Source of the DNA: Thalassotalea sp.
GTDB lineage: Bacteria; Pseudomonadota; Gammaproteobacteria; Enterobacterales; Alteromonadaceae
Reading direction: 5' to 3'
DNA length: 64,000 nucleotides
NCBI GenBank assembly: GCA_029237915.1
Contig: JAQWHD010000016.1
Coordinates: forward strand, 1-64,000
Shown here: in pieces, positions 21,701-29,641 of the stretch
Numbering within the stretch: position 1 is the stretch's first letter
Layout of the letters: each line of letters starts with the position of its first letter
Translations under genes and position numbers: made by a program
Notes under the pieces: generated by a model
Told to the model about the DNA's origin: nothing
Seen by the model: the letters and a program-made list of their open reading frames with translations, nothing else
Databases searched by the model: none

Positions 21701-23587
21701 AAAGAGGTGATAGGAACAACGTTTAATAAGGTTAGTGAAGCGGGTGTTGCTGAAGAGACGAGTACCCATATAGCTAAAATAACTTTTGCTTTAAGTTCTA
21801 CTTTTAATGGTGCCGCCTATAGCTTTGAGCAAAGTCTTACGGATAGCTTTCTATATAATACTCGAGTTTATGGTTTTGCAATAATTAACAATACAACGAT
21901 AGAACAGTCTTATTTCCATAATACTGCGAGCAGTATTATCAACAGTACAGTCGTTGATTCAACTGTAGAGGCCTCAACTGTTGATAGCAGTAACTTTATA
22001 AATTCGACTATTTCTTATGCGTCGTTAGTTGAGCATAGTGAATTTGAAAACTCGACTGTGTCTACCAATAGATTTATGTATAACCAGTTGGTAAATACTC
22101 ATGTGACTAACTCTGATGTAATGCATTTTAATGTGTTAGATAGTGACTCTACCAGCCAATACGGACGAGACATTGCTTTTAACTATTGGGGAAGTACAGA
22201 CTTAGAGTTAATTATTGCTCAAACAGGTTATTCAACAGATCCTGACAACAATACTCATTTATATCCAATTATAACTTCAAATGAACTATATCTTGCAGAT
22301 TGGGATGAAGATGGAATTGCTGATTATCTTGATTCAGATAACGATAATGATGGTTATAGTGACTTACAAGAAGATTGGGGATCAGATCCTCAATATGGTA
22401 CAACCTATAATCCGTTAGATGCAGAGTCTCATCCTGATGCAGCAACAGATAATGACATGGATGGCATAAGTGATGTTGACGATTTAGATGATGACAATGA
22501 CGGCTTAACTGACGTTGAAGAAGAATCGTATGGAACTAACCCATTATTGTCAGATAGTGATCGCGATGGCGTGAATGATAAAGATGAAATCACCTATAAC
22601 TACGATGCATTAGATAAAAACAGCTACCCGTTAATAGGCAATATAACCGGTAAAACGATTGCAAGTACCAATGTAAATAGTGATGGCGTGGTTTATATCG
22701 TCGGTTATGGTGATGACATATATAAACAATCGGTATCATTAACGAATGTAACGATTACTGCCGGCACATCGATAATGATAGACAAAGATACTCCAGTTTA
22801 TTTTAATGATAGTAACATTGCCGGTGATGCAGAGAATGTGGTTACTATTCGTAGTTCTGGTACAGGTAATGGAAGTTTTGAGTTAAATAATACCCAAGTT
22901 AATTTCGCAAATATTAAGTTATCACAGTATTGGCAATTTTCTTCAAACTCAGTTGTTGATAGGAGTGACTTAGCTCTTGCTTGGGGAAGAAATTATGCAA
23001 TGATTAAAAATAGTTTTTTCACAACCAGTACAGATTGGTATAACTATGGGGAACTTGAACATAGCTATTTAACAGGGAATAATTATTGGCGTAATATGAG
23101 TGGAGGCATAATTAAAAGCATCCACTTGTATTCTTTATCTAGCTCATATCGTATATTAAACAATGGGCAAGTTGAAAATAGTTATTTAGCTAATCATATT
23201 ACACTTCAATCGGGTTCATCTGTCGTTAATAGTATTGCTATTAGATTAGATGGAGAGGGGAATTCAGAAGTGCAAAATTCTGATGTTCAATTTTACTCTT
23301 ATGCTGAAACAGCAGCTACTTTCTTTAATAGTAGTTATTTAGCCTTACCAGATGGTTCTAATTTTTATGACGGCTTTGGTAGCCCAGAAGATAAAATTGG
23401 TGATGGTGTTGCCGAAACTTCGTTTACTATAGGCGGTTATAGTTATACGGTTGATGGTATTAACAATCCTCGTAGTACTAAAAACTTTGAAAATGGTGCT
23501 GCCGATATATGGGTTCCTGAAGGAGTAGGTGCGTTATGGGATGCGAATGCAGTTGACCCAACGGCATTCCCTGAACCTATTCAGTAG
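12800..23587 (+). CDS. Giant (3595 aa) surface lipoprotein: Cys/EF-hand-like repeats, carboxypeptidase-regulatory-like domains, FnIII-like domains, parallel beta-helix-like regions, TSP3-type calcium repeats
   Basis: Signal plus lipobox LISCGGGGGGS; six xCxxGGxxxxxGxDxDxNxxLxxxE repeats; TDNDMDGIADALDIDDDNDGLTD-type Asp-rich repeats; HNYWGSTDL beta-helix motif; single uninterrupted ORF. Confidence 0.9.
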   Translation: MNNTLKAFVLLVVSSALISCGGGGGGSDETTPTPQPVETPAPLNAVALSYKILSGKTSCPAGGIEVSTGIDTNANGTLDVDEIDNTQQVCNGESGPKGQDGNNGQSSLLDISNIDAGETCSNGGIYIKAGFDANLNQLLDSAEVTRTNTICFAVDGADGLKSLLNITDITPGELCLEGGVQVDSGIDLDNNNALSADEIDHTQVICNGENGQNGNDGQNGDSGLNTLTSLTTLAAGEQCAAGGVEINSGLDLDSNNVLAVSEIENTQVVCNGANGQPADGGSTTLTQLISLTAGEQCAAGGVEINSGFDLDGNNVLSEAEVSQSEVVCNGTNIQDGINGLTSLIATTEVAVNETCSYGGIQVDTGINSNKNNVLDVTEISQTTMLCFNNSGELGNQPTPDADIATIQGTIQFDAFAAKLSAKQSRILSSKTTASDVKLILAPASETATTHQSQANINSDNKAPILQSIELPVGEAGDYSINVPAGTGYSLILVNKANGKGIKLRGLSVFAGQILTKDITEAEQTELGGVKLTVASLASGSVLENANVTVMEVNQQLTSSIDGVVELSDLPAGIYTLLIEKEGFVSKQLLFSVASAQTTDLNTIELNNQKGNAVGKVESTGETGLANILVYARAADNSVYSTITNDSGTYTFTGLPVGNDYQFIFVANNFHSTKSGSVTINRNQTSVVDTVKLVMRSFIITEAGVTGSVTGHVKFADKLAQVAHAGIIISVQGTDKEAISANDGSFVLNDLAAGDYVVNFTDSSHQSVSQTIAVTSGTTNNLDLIQLNSLNGSLVGTVLDDQDNPLAGITVLIHETGATTVTDALGQFTLADQPVGNYTLLINQKGYGVKQLDVLIKENEITTLTDSVVITPFIFSGVVSLGDDITDHSGVSVTLSGTGLTEQTNVDGSFSFVAINPGNYQLQLSRAGYKSQVVSVLITEQSNELGYAIAMDPVQGELKGQASLNNRSDHSGVEISVIGTEYKTYTDSTGSWNINLPVGNYAGLQYAKDLYAAQTNNQTITITESGQYSVAPVKLLQNNVYISFNVGAANTCSGELTVQAEGLSGAALGYSGKLEVSESGQVNQALPLGEYQFTVFCSDSGWEKHVSTIELTPEQESYELEDVSLRESFVVINNGQEITNNQLINLALGNTDATLMKIEDGINNTDWLTFTTAYNHNLSIGDGVKTVTVRFKDKDGIELSSVTDTILLDTKLDVASFVAAGATTKGELLHFSLNLSAELGATVTASVPGLIDGLPLLDNGFGGDTLANDGVYERDYLINTAIDINTLAVASVQDAAGNSISIESAGKVVINTAPSILNLSSSSDVMAGEMTLSFTTDEPATAIIEYGNSYADLSSTLTVSDVLNTNHDVTLQGLPASSLTYYRITVTDNANNNGDLDGYSKLAPSVVAGLSAYSGDNEVGLIWDTNANAVGYRVYRSDDGGNVFTLVNPDVLMTERFYVDTNVVNETSYVYRLTAVDKDDNESQDSEQVSALPSLTLAGPTTIDGGVIDSDTVWLQSRSPYNITANTKVKEGAELILLPGVNVSFTAVDLGIYLSGKLTALGQADNKVVFNAFEASTQNYSGAIIFDTANYTKSEFNYAELNFLKIYYDYSDRYNRSGYVTPLSLDNSVVNLKSNYHSDFYIKAAKNSSFYEFGNGSSYAARISSVDNILFRHESYTGEWVKATSTIARIDSAVNSQLNRGGFYFSGAVENSSFTHARITRATSIANSTLHKVTITQSNNLRVTDSTITDSSITLPGDYTRLTMHYSVLDALSTVSAKYLDVSHNYWGSTDLAAIALQTSYSPVQTKDTHLYPIISSSDLYNADADGDLIPDYLDHDNDNDGYSDLQEDWASDPLFQSIYNPLDANSHPSTEQDNDMDGIADALDIDDDNDGLTDTDELIRLTSPYLADSDGDGANDADEISYKYNPLDKANYPLMGNISGKTIDNSNVNSDGVVYIAGYIDTDPMMDGGEYVVPVNLNNVVVSAGTALMIEKDTPVYFNNSIIEGNDANVITIRATGTGNGQLYFNNSQVAFANIKMALGLNINQSTTVDRSDLSFNRSWDVSNYGRITNSLISSEATWHNFGLIEQSYITGSSYFYNFDSGTIIASYVNLSYEYSEVYNEGSIDNSFVSNHVYMQNGGSVSNSVIERLGGGNEASVMNSDVNLTSSPNRATFFDNSYIEDEYANYSYTGSGEPVDEIGDGIAETIFQLGSTTYTVDGITNPRSTPNFPNLVFKPYLDANGIWSPKGVGAWWDMNDAATFPESDPDQSIGTISGQVDVLDFANNSGVAVSINNTSLSTVTDSDGNWSIRLPARDYANGITFSKAYIAPVVKTRSYSVVAQTDTDVGLVELNQTTAKLSGVVTIDDTTDYTLATVTATKNGQQTVINPSESGSFEFAALALGDYDIAITYPSGSWETVSYQLSLVSGQTEYTLPLTKVRNSFVYINDGAQYTNSIDVTLAITNANATNMQISEGGVSQAVETYNSVSTLTLSAADGEKAVQVDFTDINGDALTSAFANIILDTQVNLTSLELSSVSTMNDVLHISLVANETAGVATVTIPGLVTDLTLYDDATHGDITAEDGIYAADYLITSAEDITATATASFIDRANNSATIDSSTELAITTSPTINNLLAQSVDGQLQISFVTNELTTATINYGIDPDNLDQVLVISADESLEHAISLVATEGDIIYFSITTDDGVTLTTEISGSAQLGASALTGLNISAGDNEIGLVWNKQSNATTYRVYRSQDSNTFTQLADISSDTNYYVDDSVINDTQYFYRVTWLDQVAEESDQSTSVTATASLANSGETELSGGIISQNEIWLKSRSPYILTNNILVKNTATLTLMPGTEIEFNGAQRHIMVEGNIMAYGVADDLVKLSTDPTYIYSSYEQGQIIFSADNIIASELHFTDVNYLRIYREPGGTAPLSLFNSTVQSYIQSYARFNIESLINSIYNEYGYGSGYQGNASVIKEVIGTTFNKVSEAGVAEETSTHIAKITFALSSTFNGAAYSFEQSLTDSFLYNTRVYGFAIINNTTIEQSYFHNTASSIINSTVVDSTVEASTVDSSNFINSTISYASLVEHSEFENSTVSTNRFMYNQLVNTHVTNSDVMHFNVLDSDSTSQYGRDIAFNYWGSTDLELIIAQTGYSTDPDNNTHLYPIITSNELYLADWDEDGIADYLDSDNDNDGYSDLQEDWGSDPQYGTTYNPLDAESHPDAATDNDMDGISDVDDLDDDNDGLTDVEEESYGTNPLLSDSDRDGVNDKDEITYNYDALDKNSYPLIGNITGKTIASTNVNSDGVVYIVGYGDDIYKQSVSLTNVTITAGTSIMIDKDTPVYFNDSNIAGDAENVVTIRSSGTGNGSFELNNTQVNFANIKLSQYWQFSSNSVVDRSDLALAWGRNYAMIKNSFFTTSTDWYNYGELEHSYLTGNNYWRNMSGGIIKSIHLYSLSSSYRILNNGQVENSYLANHITLQSGSSVVNSIAIRLDGEGNSEVQNSDVQFYSYAETAATFFNSSYLALPDGSNFYDGFGSPEDKIGDGVAETSFTIGGYSYTVDGINNPRSTKNFENGAADIWVPEGVGALWDANAVDPTAFPEPIQ
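12950..13985 (+). repeat. Six tandem ~55-60 aa repeats (DUF7151-like) with paired Cys and EF-hand-like loops, separated by Gly-rich GxxGxxG linkers
   Basis: e.g. GEQCAAGGVEINSGLDLDSNNVLAVSEIENTQVVCNGANG and GEQCAAGGVEINSGFDLDGNNVLSEAEVSQSEVVCNGTN. Confidence 0.85.
15661..19605 (+). repeat. First copy of ~3.9 kb internal duplication in the giant lipoprotein gene
   Basis: Module order (regulatory-like, FnIII, beta-helix, HNYWGSTD, TSP3, GNISGKTI..., NPRSTPNF...PKGVGAWWD) is repeated in the same order from ~19606. Confidence 0.85.
19606..23587 (+). repeat. Second copy of ~3.9 kb internal duplication in the giant lipoprotein gene
   Basis: Collinear with 15661-19605: FNYWGSTD, DNDNDGYSDLQEDWGSDP, GNITGKTIASTNVNSDGVVYI, NPRSTKNF...PEGVGALWD. 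Confidence 0.85.
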
Positions 23588-23607
23588 TTAATTTATCTGA
23601 ATGATTA

Positions 23608-23641
23608 AAAGCCAACAATGTTTATTGTTGGCTTTTTGCTT
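23608..23641. terminator. Bidirectional rho-independent terminator
   Basis: AAAAGCCAACAATGTTTATTGTTGGCTTTTTG between convergent genes. Confidence 0.85.
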
Positions 23642-23724
23642 TGTATGGTGGGCATTTAAAACAAGGGTTAAAACTAGGGTAAAAAAGAGGGCTGTTCTAT
23701 GGCTAAAGTTAGTTATGGTTAACT

Positions 23725-25077
23725 TTAGTCAGTATTAACATTAACCACTTTACTCTCAATTGCGCCATCACTTAATTGCGTGGTGATGCTGTCACCTTGG
23801 GCTAACTGTGTTGTGCTGTTGATCAGCTTGCCGTTTTCATCTCGGGTAATTGAATAACCACGGGCGATGGTTGCCAGTGGGCTGACAATATTTAAATTGT
23901 GGGCAAGTTTGGCTAGTTGTAGTTGTTTTGCATCTTTAAGTTGCATCTGCGCGCGTTTTAATCTGCTGTCAAAATCGCTTAGTTTGTTTTGCGCGAGTGT
24001 GATTTTTTGGCTTGGGTTGCTGCCGGTTAAGCGTTGCTGTAATAAGTTTATTAGGTTCGTGCGCTGCGTTTGTTGATTTACTATTATTTGTTGCAAGCGT
24101 ATGGCTAAGTCATCGGCGTGTTGTTGCTGATTTTGTAACTGTTTTACTGGGCTAACTAATGCCAATTGATGAGCAAAGTACTGACCGTTGGCTTTATGGT
24201 TTTGCAGCGTTTGCTTAATTAAATGAGTTAGGCGCTGGCGATAATGATTAAGCTGGGTAACTAAGTGCTGATTATCTTTTGAGACTAACTCGGCTGCCGC
24301 CGATGGTGTTGCAGCGCGCAGATCGGCGGTGTAATCACTTAAGCTGGTATCGACCTCGTGGCCAACAGCGCTTATTACCGGGATATCACACTCAAATATG
24401 GCGCGTACTACAACTTCTTCGTTAAACGACCATAAATCCTCTAATGAGCCACCACCACGGCCAACAATAAGTACATCACATTCATCACGCTCGTTTGCCG
24501 CATAAATAGCATCACTAATTTGCTCTGCGGCTAATTCACCTTGTACTAGGGTAGGGTAGATAATGACTTTAATGCCAGGGTTACGACGATTTAATACCGT
24601 TAAAATATCTTTAACTGCCGCGCCTGTTGATGATGTAACTACACCTACGGTTTGTACAAATTCAGGAATAGGTTGTTTATATCGGCTGTCGAATAAGCCT
24701 TCCATTTGTAATTCGGCTTTAAGTTGTTCAAAGCGTTGTCGTAATAACCCTTCGCCGGCGTCTTCCATTTGTTCAATGATTAATTGAAATTCGCCTCTTG
24801 GCTCGTACATCGACACTTTCGCTTTACACAAAACCTGTTGGCCGTTGCCTGGCTTGATGCGCACGAATCTATTGTTGCCTTTAAACATGGCACAACGGAC
24901 TTGTGATTTGCCATCTTTTAACGATAAATACCAATGACCAGAGCCTGCGGCCATGAAGTTAGATATTTCACCACATAACCATACCGTTCTTAGTTCATTT
25001 TCTAAGATGAAACGTACTTTTTTGGTAAGCTCACTTACTTGTAATATATGCTGTTGTGGCGCGTTAAATTGATTCAT
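23725..25077 (-). CDS. xseA: Exodeoxyribonuclease VII large subunit
   Basis: OB-fold N-terminus (LSLKDGKSQVRCAMFKGNN), VGVVTSSTGAAVKDI, RGGGSLEDLWSFNEE motifs. Confidence 0.96.
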   Translation of the reverse strand: MNQFNAPQQHILQVSELTKKVRFILENELRTVWLCGEISNFMAAGSGHWYLSLKDGKSQVRCAMFKGNNRFVRIKPGNGQQVLCKAKVSMYEPRGEFQLIIEQMEDAGEGLLRQRFEQLKAELQMEGLFDSRYKQPIPEFVQTVGVVTSSTGAAVKDILTVLNRRNPGIKVIIYPTLVQGELAAEQISDAIYAANERDECDVLIVGRGGGSLEDLWSFNEEVVVRAIFECDIPVISAVGHEVDTSLSDYTADLRAATPSAAAELVSKDNQHLVTQLNHYRQRLTHLIKQTLQNHKANGQYFAHQLALVSPVKQLQNQQQHADDLAIRLQQIIVNQQTQRTNLINLLQQRLTGSNPSQKITLAQNKLSDFDSRLKRAQMQLKDAKQLQLAKLAHNLNIVSPLATIARGYSITRDENGKLINSTTQLAQGDSITTQLSDGAIESKVVNVNTD

Positions 25078-25221
25078 TGTCGTTCTTTTGCCGATTATTT
25101 GTGAAAATCACGTTTATTTACAAAATATAAGTTTACCTGAGCAAACAAAGTGGTTAAAATCCATTCGCAATTATTACTCCATCTATTGGAGTACGACTCC
25201 CACATAAGCGAGAATGTTGCA

Positions 25222-26691
25222 ATGCTAAGAATAGCCCAAGAAGCCCTAACCTTTGATGATGTACTACTAGTACCTGCCCACTCAACGGTTTTACCCCACA
25301 CAGCCAATTTAAAAACCAAACTTACCAGTACAATTGAACTAAATGTACCGATCTTATCTGCGTCTATGGACACAGTAACCGATGCGCGTTTAGCTATTGC
25401 ACTTGCACAAGAAGGTGGTTTAGGTTTCGTTCATAAAAACATGACGATTGCTGAACAAGCTGCAAATGTTCGTCAAGTTAAGAAATATGAAAGTGGTATT
25501 GTCTCAGATCCTGTAACTGTTGGTCCAGATATTAGCATCCGTGACGTATTAGAGCTATCTTACGAGCTTAAATTTTCTGGTTTTCCAGTTGTTGACGCAA
25601 AAAATAACTTAGTTGGTATCATTACTTCACGTGATTTACGTTTTGAAACGAACTTAGACCGCAAAGTATCTGAGCTAATGACAGGTAAAGAAAACCTAGT
25701 TACCGTTAAGGCTGATGCTAAGCGTGAAGAAATCTTAAACTTAATGCACGAACACCGCATTGAAAAAATCTTAGTGGTTAACGACAACGGTGCCATCATC
25801 GGTATGATCACAGCTAAAGATTACCAAAAAGCTGAAAACAAGCCTGATGCATGTAAAGATGAATTAGGTCGTTTACGTGTAGGTGCTGCAGTTGGTGTTG
25901 GCGCTGGTACTGATGAGCGTATTGCTGCATTAGTTGAAGCGGGCGTTGATATTTTATTAATCGATACATCGCACGGTCATTCTCAAGGTGTAATTGAAAG
26001 AGTAAAAGCGACTCGTGCGCAATACCCTGATTTACAAATCGTTGCTGGTAACATTGCTACTGCTGAAGGCGCTAAAGCGTTAGCAGATGCTGGTGCCAAT
26101 GCGGTTAAAGTAGGAATTGGCCCAGGTTCAATTTGTACTACTCGTATCGTTACTGGTTGTGGTGTTCCACAAATCACAGCAATCTCTGAAGCCGTTAAAG
26201 GTGTTGCAGGTTTAGATATTCCAATTATCGCCGATGGCGGTATTCGTTTCTCTGGTGATATCGCCAAAGCATTAGTTGCTGGCGCTCACTGTGTAATGGT
26301 TGGCTCTATGTTAGCTGGTACTGAAGAAGCTCCTGGTGAAGTTGAACTTTACCAAGGTCGTTACTACAAATCATACCGCGGTATGGGCTCTCTTGGCGCG
26401 ATGAACCAAAAAGAAGGTTCATCGGATCGTTACTTCCAAAAATCTGACGAAGCAGACAAATTAGTACCAGAAGGTATTGAAGGTCGTGTTGCTTATAAAG
26501 GTCCTATGGCGGCAATCATTCACCAACAAATTGGTGGTATTCGCAGTGCTATGGGCTTAACCGGTTCAGCTGATATCGAAGAGATGCGTACTAAGCCACA
26601 GTTTGTGAAGATCACAGCTGCCGGTATGGGCGAGTCGCACGTACACGATGTAACAATCACAAAAGAAGCGCCTAACTATAGATTGGGCTAA
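25222..26691 (+). CDS. guaB: Inosine-5'-monophosphate dehydrogenase
   Basis: [21 protein letters not shown] start; CBS domains; [20 protein letters not shown] active-site loop. The track ORF starts at an upstream GTG (25150); the ATG at 25222 fits the family. Confidence 0.96.
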   Translation: MLRIAQEALTFDDVLLVPAHSTVLPHTANLKTKLTSTIELNVPILSASMDTVTDARLAIALAQEGGLGFVHKNMTIAEQAANVRQVKKYESGIVSDPVTVGPDISIRDVLELSYELKFSGFPVVDAKNNLVGIITSRDLRFETNLDRKVSELMTGKENLVTVKADAKREEILNLMHEHRIEKILVVNDNGAIIGMITAKDYQKAENKPDACKDELGRLRVGAAVGVGAGTDERIAALVEAGVDILLIDTSHGHSQGVIERVKATRAQYPDLQIVAGNIATAEGAKALADAGANAVKVGIGPGSICTTRIVTGCGVPQITAISEAVKGVAGLDIPIIADGGIRFSGDIAKALVAGAHCVMVGSMLAGTEEAPGEVELYQGRYYKSYRGMGSLGAMNQKEGSSDRYFQKSDEADKLVPEGIEGRVAYKGPMAAIIHQQIGGIRSAMGLTGSADIEEMRTKPQFVKITAAGMGESHVHDVTITKEAPNYRLG

Positions 26692-26815
26692 TTTTTTGTT
26701 GTTAGAGTGGTTATTTCGCTCTATTTCAGGTTATTAGTGTACTCATTTGCAAGAGCAAACTCCGTGCACTAAAACCTGAAATAAAACCAAATTCCTGACT
26801 CTAACAAGCAAAAAA
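26692..26815. repeat. Three-tier nested inverted repeat/structured intergenic element between guaB and guaA
   Basis: Outer TTTTTTG(C)TTGTTAGAGT / ACTCTAACAAGCAAAAAA, middle TATTTCAGGTTATTAGTGTAC / GTGCACTAAAACCTGAAATA, inner TTTGC-AAGA-GCAAA. Confidence 0.75.
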
Positions 26816-26942
26816 TGGGTTGATGTAAAAAGCTACTTGTTGTGAAAAATTAAGTTAACTAGTACCAATAATAAAGAAATTAAATTTATAAAGAGCAGTA
26901 CTGTTTTGCAGTATTGTTCTATTAAAAAAAGAGAACAGACTA

Positions 26943-28520
26943 ATGAGTCAAGATATTCATGATCATCGAATTCTAATTTTAGATTTTGGTTCGCAATACA
27001 CGCAACTAATTGCACGTCGTGTACGTGAAATTGGTGTTTACTGTGAGCTTTGGGCTTGGGATGTAACCGAAGAACAAATTAAAGGTTTTAACCCAACGGG
27101 TATTATCCTTGCTGGTGGCCCTGAGTCGGTAACTGAAGAAAATTCACCGCGTGCTCCTGAGTATGTATTTAATGCCGGCGTGCCTGTTTTAGGTATTTGT
27201 TACGGCATGCAAACTATGGCTGAGCAATTAGGCGGTGGTGTTGAGAGTTCAGAGCACAAAGAATTTGGTTACGCTGCGGTTGAAGTAATTGGCGAATCAG
27301 CATTATTTAAAGCGATTGAAGATTCAATCGGCGCTAATGGCAATGCATTATTAGACGTATGGATGAGCCATGGCGATAAAGTTTCAGCTATTCCTGCTGG
27401 CTTTAAAACTATTGCGCAAACGTCTAGCTGTAAATACGCTGCTATGGCTAATGAAGAAAAGAACTTCTACGGCGTACAATTTCACCCAGAAGTTACTCAT
27501 ACCAAACAAGGTTTGCGTATTTTAGAGCATTTCGTTGTTGATATCTGTAAATGTGAAAAGCTTTGGACTCCTGCAACTATCATCGAAGACGCTATCGCTA
27601 AAATGAAAGCACAAATTGGTGATGATGAAGTTATCTTAGGCTTATCAGGTGGTGTTGATTCATCTGTAGTGGCTATGTTGTTGCATCGCGCCATTGGCGA
27701 TAAGCTTACTTGTGTATTTGTTGATAATGGTTTGCTTCGTTTAAACGAAGGCAAACAAGTAATGGATATGTTTGGTGATCATTTCGGCCTAAACATCATT
27801 AAGGTCGATGCTGAAGATCGTTTCCTTGACCGCTTAGCCGGTGAAAGTGAGCCTGAAGCTAAACGTAAAATTATCGGTAATGTATTTATTGATGTTTTTG
27901 AAGAAGAATCTAACAAATTAGATAACGCTAAATGGTTAGCACAAGGGACCATTTACCCTGACGTGATCGAATCTGCAGCATCTGCAACAGGTAAAGCGCA
28001 TGTAATTAAATCTCACCATAACGTTGGTGGCTTACCTGATTACATGAAGTTAGGCTTAGTTGAACCATTACGTGAATTATTTAAAGATGAAGTGCGTAAA
28101 ATTGGTTTAGAGTTAGGTTTACCTTACGACATGTTATATCGTCACCCGTTTCCTGGACCTGGTTTAGGTGTACGTGTACTTGGCGAAGTAAAGAAAGAGT
28201 ACTGTGACTTATTACGCCGTGCAGACGCTATCTTTATTGAAGAGCTACACAAACATGATTTATACACAAAAGTAAGCCAAGCATTTACTGTGTTCTTACC
28301 AGTAAAATCAGTTGGTGTTATGGGCGATGCTCGTAAATATGATTGGGTTGTATCACTACGTTGTGTTGAAACAATTGATTTCATGACCGCACGTTGGTCA
28401 CATTTACCTTACGATTTCTTAGGTTTAGTATCTAACCGTATTATCAACGAAATCGATGGTATCTCACGTGTTGTTTACGATATTTCTGGTAAGCCACCAG
28501 CAACTATCGAATGGGAATAA
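26943..28520 (+). CDS. guaA: GMP synthase (glutamine-hydrolysing)
   Basis: [54 protein letters not shown]-terminal PPATIEWE. Confidence 0.98.
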   Translation: MSQDIHDHRILILDFGSQYTQLIARRVREIGVYCELWAWDVTEEQIKGFNPTGIILAGGPESVTEENSPRAPEYVFNAGVPVLGICYGMQTMAEQLGGGVESSEHKEFGYAAVEVIGESALFKAIEDSIGANGNALLDVWMSHGDKVSAIPAGFKTIAQTSSCKYAAMANEEKNFYGVQFHPEVTHTKQGLRILEHFVVDICKCEKLWTPATIIEDAIAKMKAQIGDDEVILGLSGGVDSSVVAMLLHRAIGDKLTCVFVDNGLLRLNEGKQVMDMFGDHFGLNIIKVDAEDRFLDRLAGESEPEAKRKIIGNVFIDVFEEESNKLDNAKWLAQGTIYPDVIESAASATGKAHVIKSHHNVGGLPDYMKLGLVEPLRELFKDEVRKIGLELGLPYDMLYRHPFPGPGLGVRVLGEVKKEYCDLLRRADAIFIEELHKHDLYTKVSQAFTVFLPVKSVGVMGDARKYDWVVSLRCVETIDFMTARWSHLPYDFLGLVSNRIINEIDGISRVVYDISGKPPATIEWE

Positions 28521-28541
28521 CCTGTTAGATTATAAATCATT

Positions 28542-28569
28542 AAAAACGAGTCTTATGACTCGTTTTTTT
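28542..28569 (+). terminator. Rho-independent terminator after guaA
   Basis: AAAAACGAGTCTTATGACTCGTTTTTTT. Confidence 0.88.
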
Positions 28570-28690
28570 ATGTCAGAAGTAAGCTGTTTTAGCAATTAAT
28601 CTAATTATGTGGTCTACTTTTTATTGTAAGCATTCGATTTAAAAAAGTATTAGCTGCGGCAGCTATGTAGATAAACAAGTAGGAAAAAAA

Positions 28691-29554
28691 ATGAAAATAA
28701 TAAAGTGGGTAGCGGCGATATTGATACTTAATGTGTCGTGTTTAAGCCAAGCGAAGAATGCAGAGCCGCAGGTTATACCAAAAATCAGTGTGCAATTATG
28801 GTCTGTTAAAAATGAGCTAAAGCAAGATTTTAAAGGAACGCTGCAAAAAATTTCTGCAATGGGCTTTACTGGTGTTGAATTTGCTGGTGACTTTGGTCCT
28901 TACAAGAATGATGCTCCCGGTTTAAAGCGCTTTCTCGATAGCTTGAATTTACAAGTAAGTGCAGCTCATGTTCGTTTCTCTGCCTTTGATGAAGATAACT
29001 TTGCAAAGTCAGTGGCTTTTTATAAAGCATTAGCAACCGATACCTTGATTATTCCAGGAGATCCACGTTCGGCAGATATTGAGCAAATTGATAGCTTTAT
29101 TAGCGACTTAAATGAACTGTTTGTGAAATTAAAAAGCCAAGGATTTAAGTTTGGTTTTCATAACCATGACAAAGAATTTAATCAGCATAAAGCCGCAACA
29201 TTTTGGGATCATATCGCACGTTCAACCCCTAAAGATTTTGTCTTACAAATGGATGTTGGTTGGGTCACTTATGCAGATAAAAATCCTGTTACTTATATTG
29301 AGCGCTACCCTGGTAGAACATTAACAACCCACATTAAGGCTAAGTTACCAAATACTGAGCAAGACTTTACTGGCAAGCGCCAAATTGTTGGGGATGATGT
29401 TACCGATTGGAATGCGGTATTAAATGCTGAGATTGCTGTTGGTGGAACCGTATGGTTTGTTGTTGAGCAAGAAGAATACCCTGATGGCTTATCACCTTTA
29501 GATGCGGTTAAGTTATCTAAACAAGGTTTAGATAAAATTATTAGCGGTTTATAA
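28691..29554 (+). CDS. Sugar phosphate isomerase/epimerase family protein (xylose isomerase-like TIM barrel), exported
   Basis: Signal peptide plus SVQLWSVKNELKQDFKGTLQKISAMGFTGVEFAG...GFHNHDKEF...QMDVGWVTYA. Confidence 0.87.
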   Translation: MKIIKWVAAILILNVSCLSQAKNAEPQVIPKISVQLWSVKNELKQDFKGTLQKISAMGFTGVEFAGDFGPYKNDAPGLKRFLDSLNLQVSAAHVRFSAFDEDNFAKSVAFYKALATDTLIIPGDPRSADIEQIDSFISDLNELFVKLKSQGFKFGFHNHDKEFNQHKAATFWDHIARSTPKDFVLQMDVGWVTYADKNPVTYIERYPGRTLTTHIKAKLPNTEQDFTGKRQIVGDDVTDWNAVLNAEIAVGGTVWFVVEQEEYPDGLSPLDAVKLSKQGLDKIISGL

Positions 29555-29560
29555 GACAAA

Positions 29561-29591
29561 AATGCCAGTCAGCTATTAACTGACTGGCATT
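29561..29591. terminator. Bidirectional terminator between convergent genes
   Basis: AATGCCAGTCAG-CTATTAA-CTGACTGGCATT. Confidence 0.75.
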
Positions 29592-29641
29592 AAACTATTT
29601 AGTTGTCATATATTTAATTGTAAATATTTACAGCTTTAGAA

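Noticed and set aside
25150-25221. N-terminal extension of GuaB from the upstream GTG
   Set aside because: Family proteins begin at [18 protein letters not shown] (25222); the extension [24 protein letters not shown] is probably 5' UTR, which also contains a small TACTCCA/TGGAGTA hairpin.
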